A stretch of DNA of 64,000 bases from Clitoria ternatea (lineage: Eukaryota > Streptophyta > Magnoliopsida > Fabales > Fabaceae). Positions 11,551-23,774 of the stretch are shown piece by piece (the stretch's first letter is position 1; the number at the start of each line of letters is the position of its first letter). The translations under genes were made by a program, and so were the position numbers. The notes under the pieces were generated by a model that saw only the letters and a list, made by a program, of their open reading frames with translations, did no database searches and had not been told where the DNA came from. The stretch covers positions 158,306,667 to 158,370,666 of the forward strand of contig CM075673.1 in assembly GCA_037962975.1 (NCBI GenBank). Reading direction: 5' to 3'.

Positions 11551-12433
11551 TGGTTTATGTGTTATGGTGTCAATCTTGATCACAGCCATGGATGCTTCAA
11601 ATTCACCACCACCTCCTCCTCTGGTCCACCGCGGAATCAATATCCACCAAACGGCAATGGAAACCTCGCACTCTGTACAGCTCCGATCACCTTCTCCCAC
11701 ATGATTTCTGAAAACTCATGAACAAGAACGATCTATTGTGGAAGCAACAAATTAAACCAATGATCAAAAGTTATCGATTACATTCGTATCTTCTCAATCT
11801 AACAATTCCTTTGTGATTCAAGTCTTGAACAAATTGTACAAACAATCACCTTAGTCTTGAGTTTGTTGCATGTGAACAACAAGAATAATTGCTTTTGTCG
11901 TGGCTTCAATCTTCCATTTCTACACCAATCTTGACTCAAATGATCGGTTGTTTGCACTCTTCGAATTGCGGGATAGAATTCACACCTGTTTTCACTCTCA
12001 CTCGTGCGAAGGCTTCACACTTATTTTCACTCTCACTTATGCGAAGGCTCGACAACTCTACAAATTGGCTCTTTCTTTGTTGTTGGTGATACCATATCCT
12101 TGCAAGGACAAATTGATGTGATTCTTCAAGGTTTGCCTCACGATTTCAAGTCTACTGTGACTCTCATCAACTACAAACTCATACTCGTGCTTGTTGAAGA
12201 CGTTGAAGCTCTCCTTCTAGCACATGAGGCTCAATTAAAGCAATATAAGATTCAACAATAGATATTTCTTTTAATCTCACTCATTAGAAAATGGCAGACC
12301 TAACTCAATTCAAAAAAATTAGCTCATGGAACTTATCTTAACACAGTCCCTCACGCACAAAATCAAACATATGGTGCATGAAGTTTGCACGACTAAATAT
12401 ATGCAGATGGTCCAACATTTGAACTAGTCAAAA
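11551..12433 (+). pseudogene. Second copia gag fragment
   Basis: A possible gag start is at 11586 (MDASNSPPPPP). After frameshifts, 12100-12261 reads IDVILQGLPHDFKSTVTLI and then VEDVEALLLAHEAQLKQY, the helical part of a UBN2-type copia gag. It lies between a plus-strand LTR and a minus-strand LTR fragment, so it probably belongs to a different, rearranged copia copy. No pol is present. Confidence 0.6.
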
Positions 12434-12600
12434 TCTAATACCATAATTGGTTTAGAGAATTTGAGAGAGAAAACTGAAAACTGAAATAACTCTGGTCTTC
12501 ATAATCTGAGTGAAGTACAATATGACCTCTATATTTATAGAGTTTGAGGAAGAGCTTCTAACAAAAGCCACTAACAGGATAGCTAAGTTCTAGATTATGA
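12434..12600 (-). repeat. Inverted copia LTR fragment with PBS
   Basis: The minus strand reads an LTR end (CTCTCAAATTCTCTAAACCAATTA) followed by TGGTATTAGA at 12443-12434, a tRNA-iMet-type primer site. The LTR portion is an inverted relative of 11415-11550. The LTR start is not found. Confidence 0.65.
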
Positions 12601-12750
12601 ATACAAGAGTTATTTCATATTACTTTAAAGTAGTACAGCTTAAAGTAATCAACCAACAAAAGTCTATTCCCTTCTACGTTATGTAAAATTAATTTTAAAG
12701 TAGTGTGACTTTCATTTGGATAATAGATATCAAGAAAGTGATTTTAGTAT

Positions 12751-13053
12751 AGAGTTGTTTGGAAACTTCCATTCAAAATTGATTTTGGCTGTGTAATTAC
12801 CAAATTGAATTTCAAGCAATATTTATTATGGATAAGGGGAGGGGAAAATATTAGAATTTCACTCTTTTACTCTAAGAATTGATTTTACATAGATCCAAAA
12901 GCTACTTAGCTTCCATTTCAACTCACCTAACCATGGTTTTGACACAATAATTAATTATGCAAAATTTACACAAACATGTTAAAATCAATGTTAATATATC
13001 AAAACCATGGTTTGGACTTTGAACCACTCCAAAAGTGGTTCCAAACACACTCT
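12751..13053. mobile_element. MITE-like element, about 300 bp
   Basis: The left end AGAGTTGTTTGGAA and the right end, whose reverse complement is AGAGTGTGTTTGGAACC, form imperfect terminal inverted repeats. The interior is AT-rich and repeats AAAATTGATTTT and ACCATGGTTT motifs. There is no coding capacity. I could not fix the target duplication. Confidence 0.45.
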
Positions 13054-13124
13054 AAGTTTAAGCTTATGATTCTGGGTTTCTACATCCTACTAATATTGAG
13101 AGGAAAAGAACAAAGGATTAGGAA

Positions 13125-13460
13125 TAGGAACAATATATTTTGACAGTGTAAATAATTCAGTAGTTGTGAAGAATCTATGTAGCTACCTAGTTCTTATATG
13201 ATTGTAATCATACACTAAAAAAATATTAAAAAAAGATAGTAACATGCACGTAAAAACAAAAAGAATGAAGAGAACAAAAAGATAAACCAGAGGATATGAG
13301 CAATATATAGACAGTGCAAAAATTTCAGTAGTTGTGAAGAATCCATGTACCTACCTAGTTCTTCTATGATTATCGCTATATACTAAAAAGTATTAAATAA
13401 GATAAACATATGCACCTAAAAGCAGAAAGAATGAAGATAAAAAAACACAAAGGTATGAAA
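13125..13460. repeat. Two tandem copies of a 168-bp unit
   Basis: CAGTAGTTGTGAAGAAT occurs at 13158 and again at 13326. The surrounding sequence (CTACCTAGTTCTT, AGAATGAAGA) is repeated in the same order, with roughly four in five bases alike. Confidence 0.7.
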
Positions 13461-13672
13461 TATAAATATTAAACAAAAAATGATGAAGGAAAAAGAAAAA
13501 AGCAGGGAAAAAAAGAATACAGCTACTAAAAACATTTATTTCACTTATATATTACACAACACACCCTATCCTTTATATAAGTTCATCCATAGATACTTGA
13601 ATAAATTCAAATTCAAATTGAAGGAAATTTCAGCTTTAAACATAGAACATGCAAATGGGAAATCATTCCATG

Positions 13673-14569
13673 CATGGTTGTTAAAATCACGTTTTAACAT
13701 GTAGAATATTCTAGTTGAATTTTCAAGTTAAATCGGTAGTAGACTCATTTTAGAAGTAAAAACGGTAGAATCGGTGGAAGAATCGGTGGAATTGGTACGT
13801 TTCTATAGATTCTAGCGTTTTTACCAGTTTTTTTTTGGACTGAAAAATGACCAAAACGATGTTGTTTTGGTCTGAAATTTTTAAAACTAAAAATCTCTAA
13901 CCCCTTTCTACTTCGCGTTGCCTGTTCTCGTCGTTGGTGCTGCTCTGCCTTCGTCTATCTCCTCCCTCCGTGTCTGGCTCCTCCCATCGTGGTTGGCGCT
14001 CCTGTTCGTGGTTGTTGGTCGCCGTTCCCCTGTTCGCGTGGTTGCTGGTCGTCGTTCCCATGTGCGCGCGTCTCTGCAACCTTCACCTCCTCTCTGCTAC
14101 TGGCCGCGTGAGACCGTCTCTCTGCTATGGTGGTTGCCTGCTCCCTCCTGCCACGGTATCATCTACTGTAGAAGATCCTTGCTTGCTGTTGCTGTTGTGA
14201 ACTCTACTCTAATTTTGTTGTGTCATTGTTGTTGCTGTTTGTGAACTCTGTTGTTGTGAATAGCCCTTCTTTAATTTTGTTGTGCCATTGAGCAGAAATT
14301 TTGTTGCTGTTGTGCCATTGCTGTTGTTGGATAAAAATTTTATTGCCTGTTGCCTTGCCTCTCTACTTTGTGCATGCTTATTATGCAGCTGAGTTTGTGT
14401 GCCTCCTTGTTAGATTAGATAAAAAATTTATGTTTTATTTTATATATAGTATGTTATTTTTCTATTTTTTTATTAAGAGGTAGAATCTTACGATTCTACC
14501 TAGAATGTCGATTCTAGAGTCGTTGGAGCCACCACGATTCTATGTAGAATCTCGATTTTGACAACCTTG
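13673..14569. mobile_element. Non-autonomous hAT element in TNL-1 intron 4
   Basis: It is flanked by the exact 8-bp duplication ATTCCATG (13665-13672 and 14570-14577). Terminal inverted repeats are CATGGTTGTTAAAATC on the left and CAAGGTTGTCAAAATC as the reverse complement of the right end. Subterminal copies of GTAGAATC/GATTCTA cluster at both ends. The middle is GC-rich, then rich in TTGTTGCTGTTG, with no transposase. The equivalent intron of the paralogue TNL-2 keeps an uninterrupted CATGGAAT at 61959-61966, which supports this as the original target. Confidence 0.92.
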
Positions 14570-14621
14570 ATTCCATGTTCTTTTTTATTGATAACAAAGA
14601 TAAGAAAAACATATATAGAAC

Positions 14622-17600
14622 CTGTAATATATTGTTGCCGACAATATCGATTAGATGGCCACAAGATCCCATCCCAATCAGAAGTGATCTCATCGAAACA
14701 TCTGAAACTTGTGATGCGTATGATGTTGTTTTCAATTCAGTGAAATTCACACCATATTGGCCATCTAGAATTCTTTTTACTTCTTGAGTTAATTGAACCA
14801 CCGTGCAGCATTGCACCCATATACTTCGAAGTTTTGAAAAGCTGCTAAGCATTGGAGCTAGATCACCCAAAGTATTATTCTGCACATCCATGGAAACCAA
14901 AGATGATGACATGTCCCATGATGGATGCACGTGACATCGGGAATTCATTGTCGGTGACATCCACGACCAAATGATAGAAGGGACTATGTTTGATGCTAAT
15001 CCTTCAAATCCACATAAGGATACATATCCAATACTTTTTAATCTGACTATTGAACGGGGCACTTCTTTTATAGTTGTATTGTTTGCAATCAATGTAGTCA
15101 AGGATTCCATCTGCTCTATATCTTCGTCCAACTTAGCAATCTTTGAACAACCAGTGAGAATGAGTGTTTCCAAAGATTTCAACCGATACATCCTCCGTGG
15201 GAGATTTCTAAGACTTCCACACTTTTTCAAATTTAACAGATGAAGACTATTTAAATTTCCAATGGATTGATGTACCTTGGTCAAGCTAGTACAATTTTCC
15301 AAAATGAGCTTTTCAAGATTGGGCAGTTGTGAAAAATCAGGGGTGTGCTTCAAGGACATAGAATGGCTAAGATTGAGGTACTTTAGCTTGTCCAGAATCC
15401 TCTGCCAGAGAAAAATTTCAAAAGAACTTAATGAAGTAAATCATGGAAACAACTACTATAATCCTTAAAGAAAATTTCATGATATTTACCGGAGCCTCCC
15501 TCCAAAGTAGCTTAAGATTGCTGTTTTTTAATTCAATAGCAACTACATTCTTTGGATCAAAGTTGTCAGGTAAGTGTTTTAAGGGAAATCCTTGCCAACA
15601 GACCCATCTCAGTTCTTTGGGAAGATACTTATAATCTCCAACAAGTTTTACATCATTAAATTTCAAAATTCTTAGTCTCTTCATTTTCTCAAATGTTTTG
15701 GAATTGAAGCAAACTTCACCAGGTCTTTGTAACTTCAGAGCCAAGCCCTCAATAGCTTTTGTTCCCTGCATGGGGAAAACCATACAGTGCAAAAGAGTTT
15801 TTAAAATGAAAGAGAATTTTGCCACCAAAAAGTAAATGCATGAAATGGTAGCCTAAGCATACACTTGGTCTCTAATGCATATCACAATTTACGACAAATA
15901 TTCTCCAAAAAATGAATGCTATGGTTTTTAGGAAAAAGTTAGAACATAAAGATTCTTCAAAATAAAGTAGCTTTGTGATCATGATAAGATCGATCATGGG
16001 GGATGATCATATGTTTTGAAATAGTATGTAAAGAAAGATCTTACAGCATGTCTTGTGAAGACATCAAGAACATCCTCGTGAGCTCCCAGACGACTACGTT
16101 TCTCAGGTTTCTTTGGTGAACTTTGATAAACAATATCTCTTCCCAAGTCACGTAGCAAATTATGCATTGCAAGCTTGTTAGTCTTTTCAATTTTTATAAG
16201 GCTCCTTTCTATCAGGACTGCTATTTCAATTTTTGGACAAAATCCACACCCATTTAGTATTTGCGCAACATAGGCTCTATCCTTGCCAATAAAGAAACAA
16301 CATATGTCAAGAAACACATTTTTTTCCCCACCATCTAAATCATCATAGCTTATTCTAAGTTTCTCTTTCACTTTGTCAGAAGGAATTTTCTTAAGTTTCG
16401 ATAGTAGACTTTTCCATTCTCCTTGTGTCCTCTCATATAAGTAAGATCCAAGTACTTCAAGAGTCAATGGCAGTCCTCCACAGTGAGTAACAATCTTTCT
16501 TGACAGAATGCTGAAGTTTTCTCTCGGACTTTTTTCTCTAAAGGCATGCCAACTAAAAAGTTCCAGGGACTCATTTCCATCCATCTCGTCCATTTGAAAA
16601 ACACAATCAACTTGAAGTAAATTAAGGAGGTGTAAATCTCTAGTTGTAACAATTAATACACTTCCGAACCACGTCCATTTAGAATTTCCATCTATAGCTT
16701 CTATTTGCTCAATCTCTGTCAAATCATCAAGTACAACAAGTAAACTCTTTGTCAACAGTTTTGCCTTGATCATAGTTCTCCCGATTGAAATGCTTTGTAT
16801 ATTCACCTTTCTTTTTAGGACATCCGAAAGAAGTTGTTCCTGTAAACGAATATGCCCTCTATTATCATTTTCACAACCTTGTCCAACATTTTCAATGAAG
16901 CTTTGGTACTCAAATTCACATCGAATCTTATTGTAGATGGCTTTAGCCATGGTAGTTTTACCCGATCCTCCCATTCCCCATATCCCTACCATGTAATTTT
17001 TGCTTGATTTATTTTTCATAAACCCAATCACTCTTTGCACTCGAGATTCTAATCCAACTGGAAATTCCGTAATAGGCAATAATGTGTTGTCTAGTTTTTC
17101 CAGCACGCCCTCAACAATTTTCTTCACTATTTCAGCCTCATCCCTAAAAAATATATACATGGAATGAGCACAAATTACATAAGCTTATTAAAAATGTTTA
17201 GAGCACAAAATTAACACGAAGACAAATACTTATAGGACTAAAGTTTTTTTTTTTAAAAAAAAAGGGGAAGATGAAATCGAAATTAAAAATAAGGTTGGAA
17301 CAATATTAAAAAAAGACAATAGATGCTGAAATGAAAGAGGGAAGAAATCAAATAGGAGAGTTTCGATTTACATGGAATCCGTGATATGCCAACCAATTAA
17401 ACGTGTAGCTTGGGTGAGTATCCTCCCCCACCTCAACAAAAGGTCGAGCATCCCATTCCCCCCAAATCTTCGCTCTGCGAGTTTGTTCAATGCTTTTCCA
17501 AAGTCACCCGTTTGTTTACGTACATGAGATGGAGGAACATGGTAAAATATGGGCAGAAGCAGCTGGCCATAATCACTGTGGCAATCAACGATCAATTCCA

Positions 17601-17856
17601 GCTCCCGGAGACACCAATAAGATTCAGAATAGTTTTGGGAGAAAACAACCAAAGCTATATGAGACCCTTCTATTGCTCGCTTCAGATCTGGTTCCACTTC
17701 CATTCCCTTTACAAGCTTGGCATCATCGATGAAAGTGTTGACTCCCGCATTTGAGAGCGCACTGTACAGGTGGCTAACGAAGCCGGGACGTGTGTCTTCC
17801 CCTCTGAAGCTGATGAACACGTCGTATAGCCATCGGGGGTTCGAGGATGAAGACAT
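14622..17856 (-). CDS. TNL-1: TIR-NBS-LRR resistance gene, exons 1-4
   Basis: Intracellular immune receptor. Minus-strand exons are 17856-17372 (TIR), 17143-16045 (NB-ARC), 15765-15490 and 15401-14622 (LRR), all with GT/AG junctions and consistent phases, giving 880 codons. The start MSSSSNPRW is followed by YDVFISFRGEDTR. The TIR keeps the WCLREL motif that carries the catalytic glutamate of TIR NADases. NB-ARC shows the P-loop GMGGSGKTT, VVLDDL, GGLPL, FLDICCFF and MHN in place of the usual MHD. Exon 2 (1099 nt) and exon 3 (276 nt) are the same length as in TNL-2. Past the exon-4 donor the frame runs into intron and hAT sequence. The fifth exon found in TNL-2 is not seen here, so it is lost or lies beyond the window. 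Confidence 0.9.
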
Positions 17857-17883
17857 GGACTTGGATCGGTGTGAGAGCTATTC

Positions 17884-17899
17884 AAGTCAACGATTTATA
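17884..17899 (-). promoter_or_regulatory. W-box and TATA-like motif upstream of TNL-1
   Basis: On the minus strand GTTGACTT (17891-17884) is a W-box core of the kind bound by WRKY factors. TTTATAAAT at 17901-17893 resembles a TATA box but lies only about 40 bp from the ATG, so it would leave a very short leader. No other promoter element is clear. Confidence 0.4.
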
Positions 17900-18118
17900 A
17901 ACCTCGCCAAAAATACCAATTTCTTCGCTCAAGTCTTTTCTTGCAAGCAAAGTGCGATCCACCTAGCTTATATTGCTTAAGGTTCTCTGGGACTGTTTTG
18001 GCCGTTGATCTGTAGCCAACCGATAAATGAAGATCTTCGAGTCTTTGCCCGTTTTTAACGTGAGGAAGTATTGTTTAGTTATTATTTTTATTTTTTATGG
18101 TAATTTTTATATTTTATA
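17900..18118. other. TNL-1 upstream region
   Basis: This short non-coding stretch between the TNL-1 start and the first retroelement sequence is probably what remains of the gene's original promoter. I see no gene in it. Confidence 0.4.
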
Positions 18119-18609
18119 TTGTTAAAATATTGATAGGAGATAATAAATAGGGGTTAGGTATAGATTATGAGAGAATAAATAGGGATTAGATAAGAGAAAA
18201 ATAGGAGATTAGTTGAGAGCGAATTATATTAGTTTATATATATATATATATAATGTTACAACAAATAATGTAGGATTGAGATTAATCATACTACTTTATA
18301 AGAAGTGATGTGACATTTTAAGTGATAATGTGACTTTGAAAAACTTTAAATCTCAATCCTCCATTGTATAATTATACGGCTCAGATTCGTTCATCTTACT
18401 CTCATGTAAAAAAACTTTTCTCGTAATATATATCCACTATGAGAAGAATCTAGGTAGAATAATAGGTTTTTAACTATTTACTTACATAAATTCAATTCCT
18501 TATGTTTCAGTTCTGAATAATAGAAATTCGGAGCCCTTTCTTTGTTTGAGGACTCCTTATTACTTTATAATTCATCGAGTTCCTTATAATCCCTTGAATT
18601 ACCATATCA
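18119..18609 (+). repeat. 5' LTR-like segment of gypsy D
   Basis: It begins TGTTAAAATATTGATAGGAG and ends CCATATCA just before TTGGTATCAGC. Inside, AGGATTGAGATT (18272-18283) and its exact inverse AATCTCAATCCT (18349-18360) form a 12-bp inverted pair with a 65-bp spacer, perhaps a small MITE. A TA run sits at 18234-18254. The start is chosen only from the TG...CA rule. Confidence 0.5.
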
Positions 18610-18611
18610 AT

Positions 18612-18620
18612 TGGTATCAG
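18612..18620 (+). other. Gypsy D primer-binding site
   Basis: TGGTATCAG follows the LTR-like end and matches the first nine bases of the standard initiator tRNA-Met site. Confidence 0.6.
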
Positions 18621-18654
18621 CTTGGACCTTCTCGGCAATCAAGATCCATAGCAA

Positions 18655-19880
18655 CAGGGACACAGAAGAGATGGAGGAGCGCTTGAAGAACAAGATCATC
18701 GACCACATGGAAGCAAAGTTGATGAAGTCGTAGGATCCATGCAAAAGACCCTGAAAGATGCGTTACAACAGAACATCCACGAGTCCTTAAAAAAACTACC
18801 TGAGAGCGACGTCAATTCACATAACAATAGTAACTCATACAGACGGGTGAAAGGGAATCAACCACATTACTCGTGTGGCACCCGCTTGGCAAGGATAGAT
18901 TTCCCATAAGATTCAATGGCGAGAACGTCAACCAATAGATCTATCAATGCGAAACCTACTTTACCATCGATAAAACACCAGAGGATGTCAAAGTACGGTT
19001 AGCGATAGTCCACCTTGAGGGCAAAGCACTCCATTGGCACACAGCTTCAGCAAAGGCTATGAGTATGGATTCCCTGCCATCGTGGACAGAATACACACAA
19101 TGATTGATTGAATGATTTGGAGCCATTTGTGATGACCCAATGGCAGACCTGATGAAACTGAGCCAGCACCATAGTGTAGCAGAATACCACGAAGAATTCG
19201 ATGCCTTCGTAGACTCTACCTGTTAAAGGAATACATAAGTTGCTTCTTGGGAGGGTTGAAACACGAACTTCAATGCTGGTACAGATGTTCTAGCCCCAAT
19301 ATGTTCAAAAAGCCTTTTCTCTATCAAAAATGTATGAAGTTGCTTACCATGAAGGCATTCCAGCAACCTCTATCAACACGAAAGCAAAGAATTTGGGAAA
19401 CCAGAAAACCTTTGCTAGCCACCAAACCATCCAGTAATGTTGACAAACCATCCGAAGTAGATACGACAAAATTTTGTCGATCGCGAAGACTCACACCAGC
19501 TTACACATAAATAGCGGGTCAAGGGATTGTGCTACTTTTACGATGAACCATACACCTCTGCACATGGCCTTTCACACAAAAAGCTTCAAATTCACGTGAT
19601 GGAGATGGATGATTAAGAAGAAAGAAAAAACAATGATTTCGAAGAGGACGGATCATCTCAAATGCAAAACAAACCATAAATTTCTGTCCATGCACTTACC
19701 AGCGTGGCAAATTTTAAGACAATGAGGGTCACTAGCTATCATAGGAAACGACCTTTGCATATCCTGATTGATAATGGCAGTACCCATAATTTCTTAGATA
19801 ACCACTAATGGTGGCGAATGGCAATAAATTGCATGTTTCTACAATAGGAATTTCACTTGGACCATTGACATAGCCATCAC
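18655..19880 (+). pseudogene. Gypsy D gag and protease
   Basis: Readable gag fragments include FNGENVN (about 18915), the gag core KVRLAIVHLEGKALHWHT (about 18990-19042) and a KLLLGRVETRTSMLVQM-like helical stretch near 19230-19290. Protease appears at about 19765-19800 as HILIDNGSTHNFLD, where DNG stands in the usual D-S/T-G position. Stops and frameshifts are many. Similarity ends near 19880. Confidence 0.65.
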
Positions 19881-19884
19881 ACCT

Positions 19885-22104
19885 AAGAGTAAGCCATAGA
19901 TCCTTCATATAGTTTGGAGGTTGTCTTGGATAATTTTAAGAGTCTTATGACTAGGTTAAGGACCAAGAAAGTTAGAGAGACACTCTAAAACCATTTAGCT
20001 TCTTTCACGATCCTTAGTTGGGCTCAAGCCTAAGGAGGAGCTCTTGAAGACTCTTACCTTTTTCTCTTGCTCCATAGAAGGGTAATGAACTTGTTTTCAT
20101 GGTTTGGGCCTCTTTATTGGGCATGGACTTTTTTTACATATTTTTATTTTATTATTTTTTTTATAAATATTTTAAGATTAGAAATTAGGACTTAGTTTTG
20201 GGTCTTGCATAGTCATATTTTACATTTTGGTCCACTTTTGGGCTTTGTATAGGTGTTAGGTTACTTTGGGCTCCTTTTAGGCCATGTAGTTTTAGTTTTT
20301 GAGCTTTGGGTGAAGTTTTTTCAAGCCACCAAGCCAAATCCAAATTTTAGCTTTCAAGGAGGTATAAATACCCCTCCTTTGTAAAACTCTCATAACTTGA
20401 ATGTTAGTGAATTTTAAAGTGAGAATCTCTCCCTTCTCTCTAGAAAGTAGAAGCTCTAGGCTCCTTTCTTTGTCTTATCCTTTGGCTTTCTCCCAAAGAT
20501 GGTGACTTCACTTTCTTATCTCTCCATAGCTTGTGAGAGTGGTGAATCCATCTTTCTCCCCTTGCCTCTCCATTCTTTCATCAATTTCTCTTAACTTCTT
20601 AGATTAGATCTAGGATTTTACACTTCAAATCATTTATTCTCCATGACTTAGCAATTTGGACAACACCTATATTCAACCTCTTCCATGTGCATTCAACTCG
20701 TCTTTGCAAGAAAGCTTGGATCTATGAAGAGCTAGAGAAGAAGATCTACCTCCTAGCCTTGGAAATGCACTATTTCCTACAACAACCATTTAATATACTA
20801 CCTTTAAGTTTGATATTATGCTCATTCCGCTAGGTTGTTGTGACTTAGTGTTAGGATTTGAGTGGCTGGTAATACTTGGTGACATTACCTAGAATTTCGA
20901 TAAATTAAGCATGGAATTTAAGATACAAAGATGAAGACATGTATTAAGACGAGCTTCTCTAATGCTGTCATGATTCCCAGAAGACAACAAATGGGCAATA
21001 CTTTATCTAATGGAGTCCATTTATCTATGTTGTAACTTTGTGATACTGACAGTGGATTGCTTCATTTGCTAACTGATAGGGACCGTGGCAAGATACCCAC
21101 TTCCGGTTGTAGTAATAGATAAAAATTGAATGTCGTTCCATTAGGGGTTAGTTAACTTAAAATCTATCTTTTAAAATTGTAGTTGGTGAGAAAATAAATC
21201 GTTGTTCATAGTTGTAGGGCATAAAAGTAAAAGTACCAAAGCTAATAATCAACAATAAAAGTGAAATATTTTAATTGAAATCAAATAAAGAGAAGCTGGG
21301 ATTGGATTTCATCTATCTCACCTGGCCGTACCCTGGATATAGATATATAGATGGTGTTCGAAGCTATTAATTTTGACGTAACATCAAAAGTCATTCATAT
21401 CGATTCTTTGACTATAAAACTCATAACAAAACTCTTAAAACGTTGATCCCTAAATCATTTTAAGGATTTTTCCAGCATTATAATCAGGTGTTTAAAGCAC
21501 TCGTTACATCAAAAGCTATTCCTAACAATAGCTCGTATTGAGTATTTCATTCAAATTAGTTTTCGAGAATCATTTTCCAATAACTTAAGAAAAACTAGAT
21601 CAACAGACTATTTATCCAATAGAATCAAGCATTAAACATAGAATGAAATACCAAAATCAATATAAAGAAATACCCTATATAAATATAAAGTTGAAGTATG
21701 TCTGGCTCGAATCGATTACATTTAATCCCCAAAAGAAGTGTTAGCTACACATGGTAACCATTACAAACCAAGAAACTAATGAAAATGAGAAGAAAAAACA
21801 GCTTCTGTGGCCTTCTACGTCAAGTCCCAAAAAGATGGAGATCGTCGTTTTTTGATTCTAAAAGCAGCCCCCTAACTTTTACACGTGATTTGCTTATATA
21901 TTTGTAATCTTGCTTGAGCGAGCTTAGCCTTTATTAAGCGAGACTCATTTCTTCTCAATTAAGCTTGCCTTGTCAACTGCTTGACCCCTTGAGTGCTCGC
22001 TCAGGCCAAAGGTTTCTTGCTTAAGCGACACTAATCCTGAAGCCTCTATTCTATTTTCACTGGAGCGAGTTGATCCTCTGTTCTATTTTCACTTGAGCCG
22101 GCTG
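19885..22104. other. Non-coding retroelement sequence inserted in gypsy D
   Basis: No frame of note. A possible LTR promoter lies at about 20350-20400 (AGGTATAAATACCCCTCC, then CTCATAACTTGAATG). From about 21905 to 22100 there are repeated CTTGAGCGAG/TTAAGCGAG/GTGCTCGCTC motifs, which continue at 30819 after the nested solo LTR. The exact ends of this insertion were not found. Confidence 0.5.
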
Positions 22105-22982
22105 TGTAACATCCTATATGTTCTTATAATTAAATTGTGATGATTTGAGAATATAATGCTATTTTGTGAGTTAAAAATGAAATTAAGAGAGAAATTCATG
22201 ATTTTCCCTAACGCGTAGCGTCAGGGTAAAAATTTAGACTTGACCCGTAACGTCAACATTGCGAGAAAAATTAAAACCTCATAGTGACAGCAACGTGAAA
22301 CAGAAGTTAAAAATAGAATTGTGGACTTTTCTCTTCCTTCTTTCTTCTTTCAAAGTTTAAGAAGCTAATTGAAGTCAATTTTTTGTTGGAATTCAAAATC
22401 AATCACGGATTAGAAGTGGGAAATTCAAGGTAAACTCGTGAAATCTCTCAATTTTAATTTTCATGAGAGTTTCCTTTCTCTTGTTTGTTTTTCTTAAGGA
22501 AGCAAAGAGGCTTTGAAATTTAAGATTCTGAATTGGTTAAAGAGTCCTTTAAGGTTCTTAAGTGAGAGATTAAGTGATAGAATTGAGTTCCGCTTTGTGT
22601 AGGTTACGAACGAAGTGCCGAAAGTTTAGCAGAAGAGGGGTTTTCTTAGAGTAACCGTTGGTTTTGGTTGTGGTAAGCTTATGAAGCTTTAAGAGTTGAT
22701 TTTCAAGTAATTTCTTAAATTAGAATAAGGTTTCAACAATTAAACCCTTAAACCCCTTTGTAATTTTTATGTTTTTAGTGTTTTGACGCATCGATTCTTA
22801 AGATTATGATAAAGAGCTTTGGAAGTGAAGTAAGGGAAGTGTTTTTAGCATGTGTTTAGCTAAGGTTATGAGGATTCATATTATGAGTTGAAAATTTTAT
22901 GTATGTGATTATTTTATTTGAAAATATTTATTTGGAAATATGTTAATTATTTTATGTTGACTTTGAAAAATATGATTGATGT

Positions 22983-23774
22983 TGATCCGGTCTGGATACC
23001 GGTCCCTAAAGTTGTGACGTCAGCATGACCTTTTTAGAAGGGCAACCAGTACTGTAGGGAGGCATCGTCACACCGATCATCTGTCCTCACTTCATCAGAT
23101 ACTTTATCCGACCTTACATCATCGGATACTTCATCCGTCATCACTCCCCCGTCACGTATAACTGTTTGCCTCAGTGTCACAATGAGATAAGAGGGGTTAT
23201 AACTTATCAGTATAAATACTCTACACAGCGGAATGTGTCTATATCATTCATCAAAGGGAGTAAGTACAATCCCAGGCGAAATATACAGAAAAGGTGATTA
23301 TCCTTCATCCTTGTGTGAGAATCATACACTAATAATTGACCTACCCTCCTGACACACTTTGAATACTGAGCCACTTTGATTGACACACTCTACACGGTAT
23401 CAGAACCTATGGGCCCACCTGCATCCAACGACTTATTTCCCACGACCAAATATAAATAGCATATTCCAATACACATGCAAGGTTACGTTGTTCTATCTCA
23501 CATCTTACTATTGTATTGCTTGAGTATTCACTGAGTTCTTATACACTCTTCTAACTTAAGCGTCGGAGAATCTTCGCAGGTGACACCACCTTTCGCCCAC
23601 TTCAACGCGAAACTCTGGTGTGAAGGATCTCCAGGACAATGAGACCGGTTTTTCCCACTAAGAGACCGGATTACAATACTGGATACCCACTGTACCGGTG
23701 TACACACATTAAAATACCTAAACATTTGTGGCTGGTCCCACACCAGACCGTAGACCCCGGTTCAGACCAGTTTA
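22983..23774. mobile_element. Unclassified 0.8-kb insertion in the outer solo LTR
   Basis: Its composition is unlike the AT-rich host sequence. The ends contain GGTCTG..ACCGG motifs in inverse orientation, and GATGT occurs on both sides (22978-22982 and 23775-23779), a possible 5-bp duplication. Inside are a TATA-like TATAAATAC (about 23212) and CGGTATCAGAACC (about 23397), which looks like a tRNA-Met primer site following an LTR end. It may be a small non-autonomous LTR element or a composite. Confidence 0.45.

Noticed and set aside
13897..14244. Three overlapping frames of 60-108 codons in a GC-rich patch
   Set aside because: They lie inside the non-autonomous hAT element and have no known domain.
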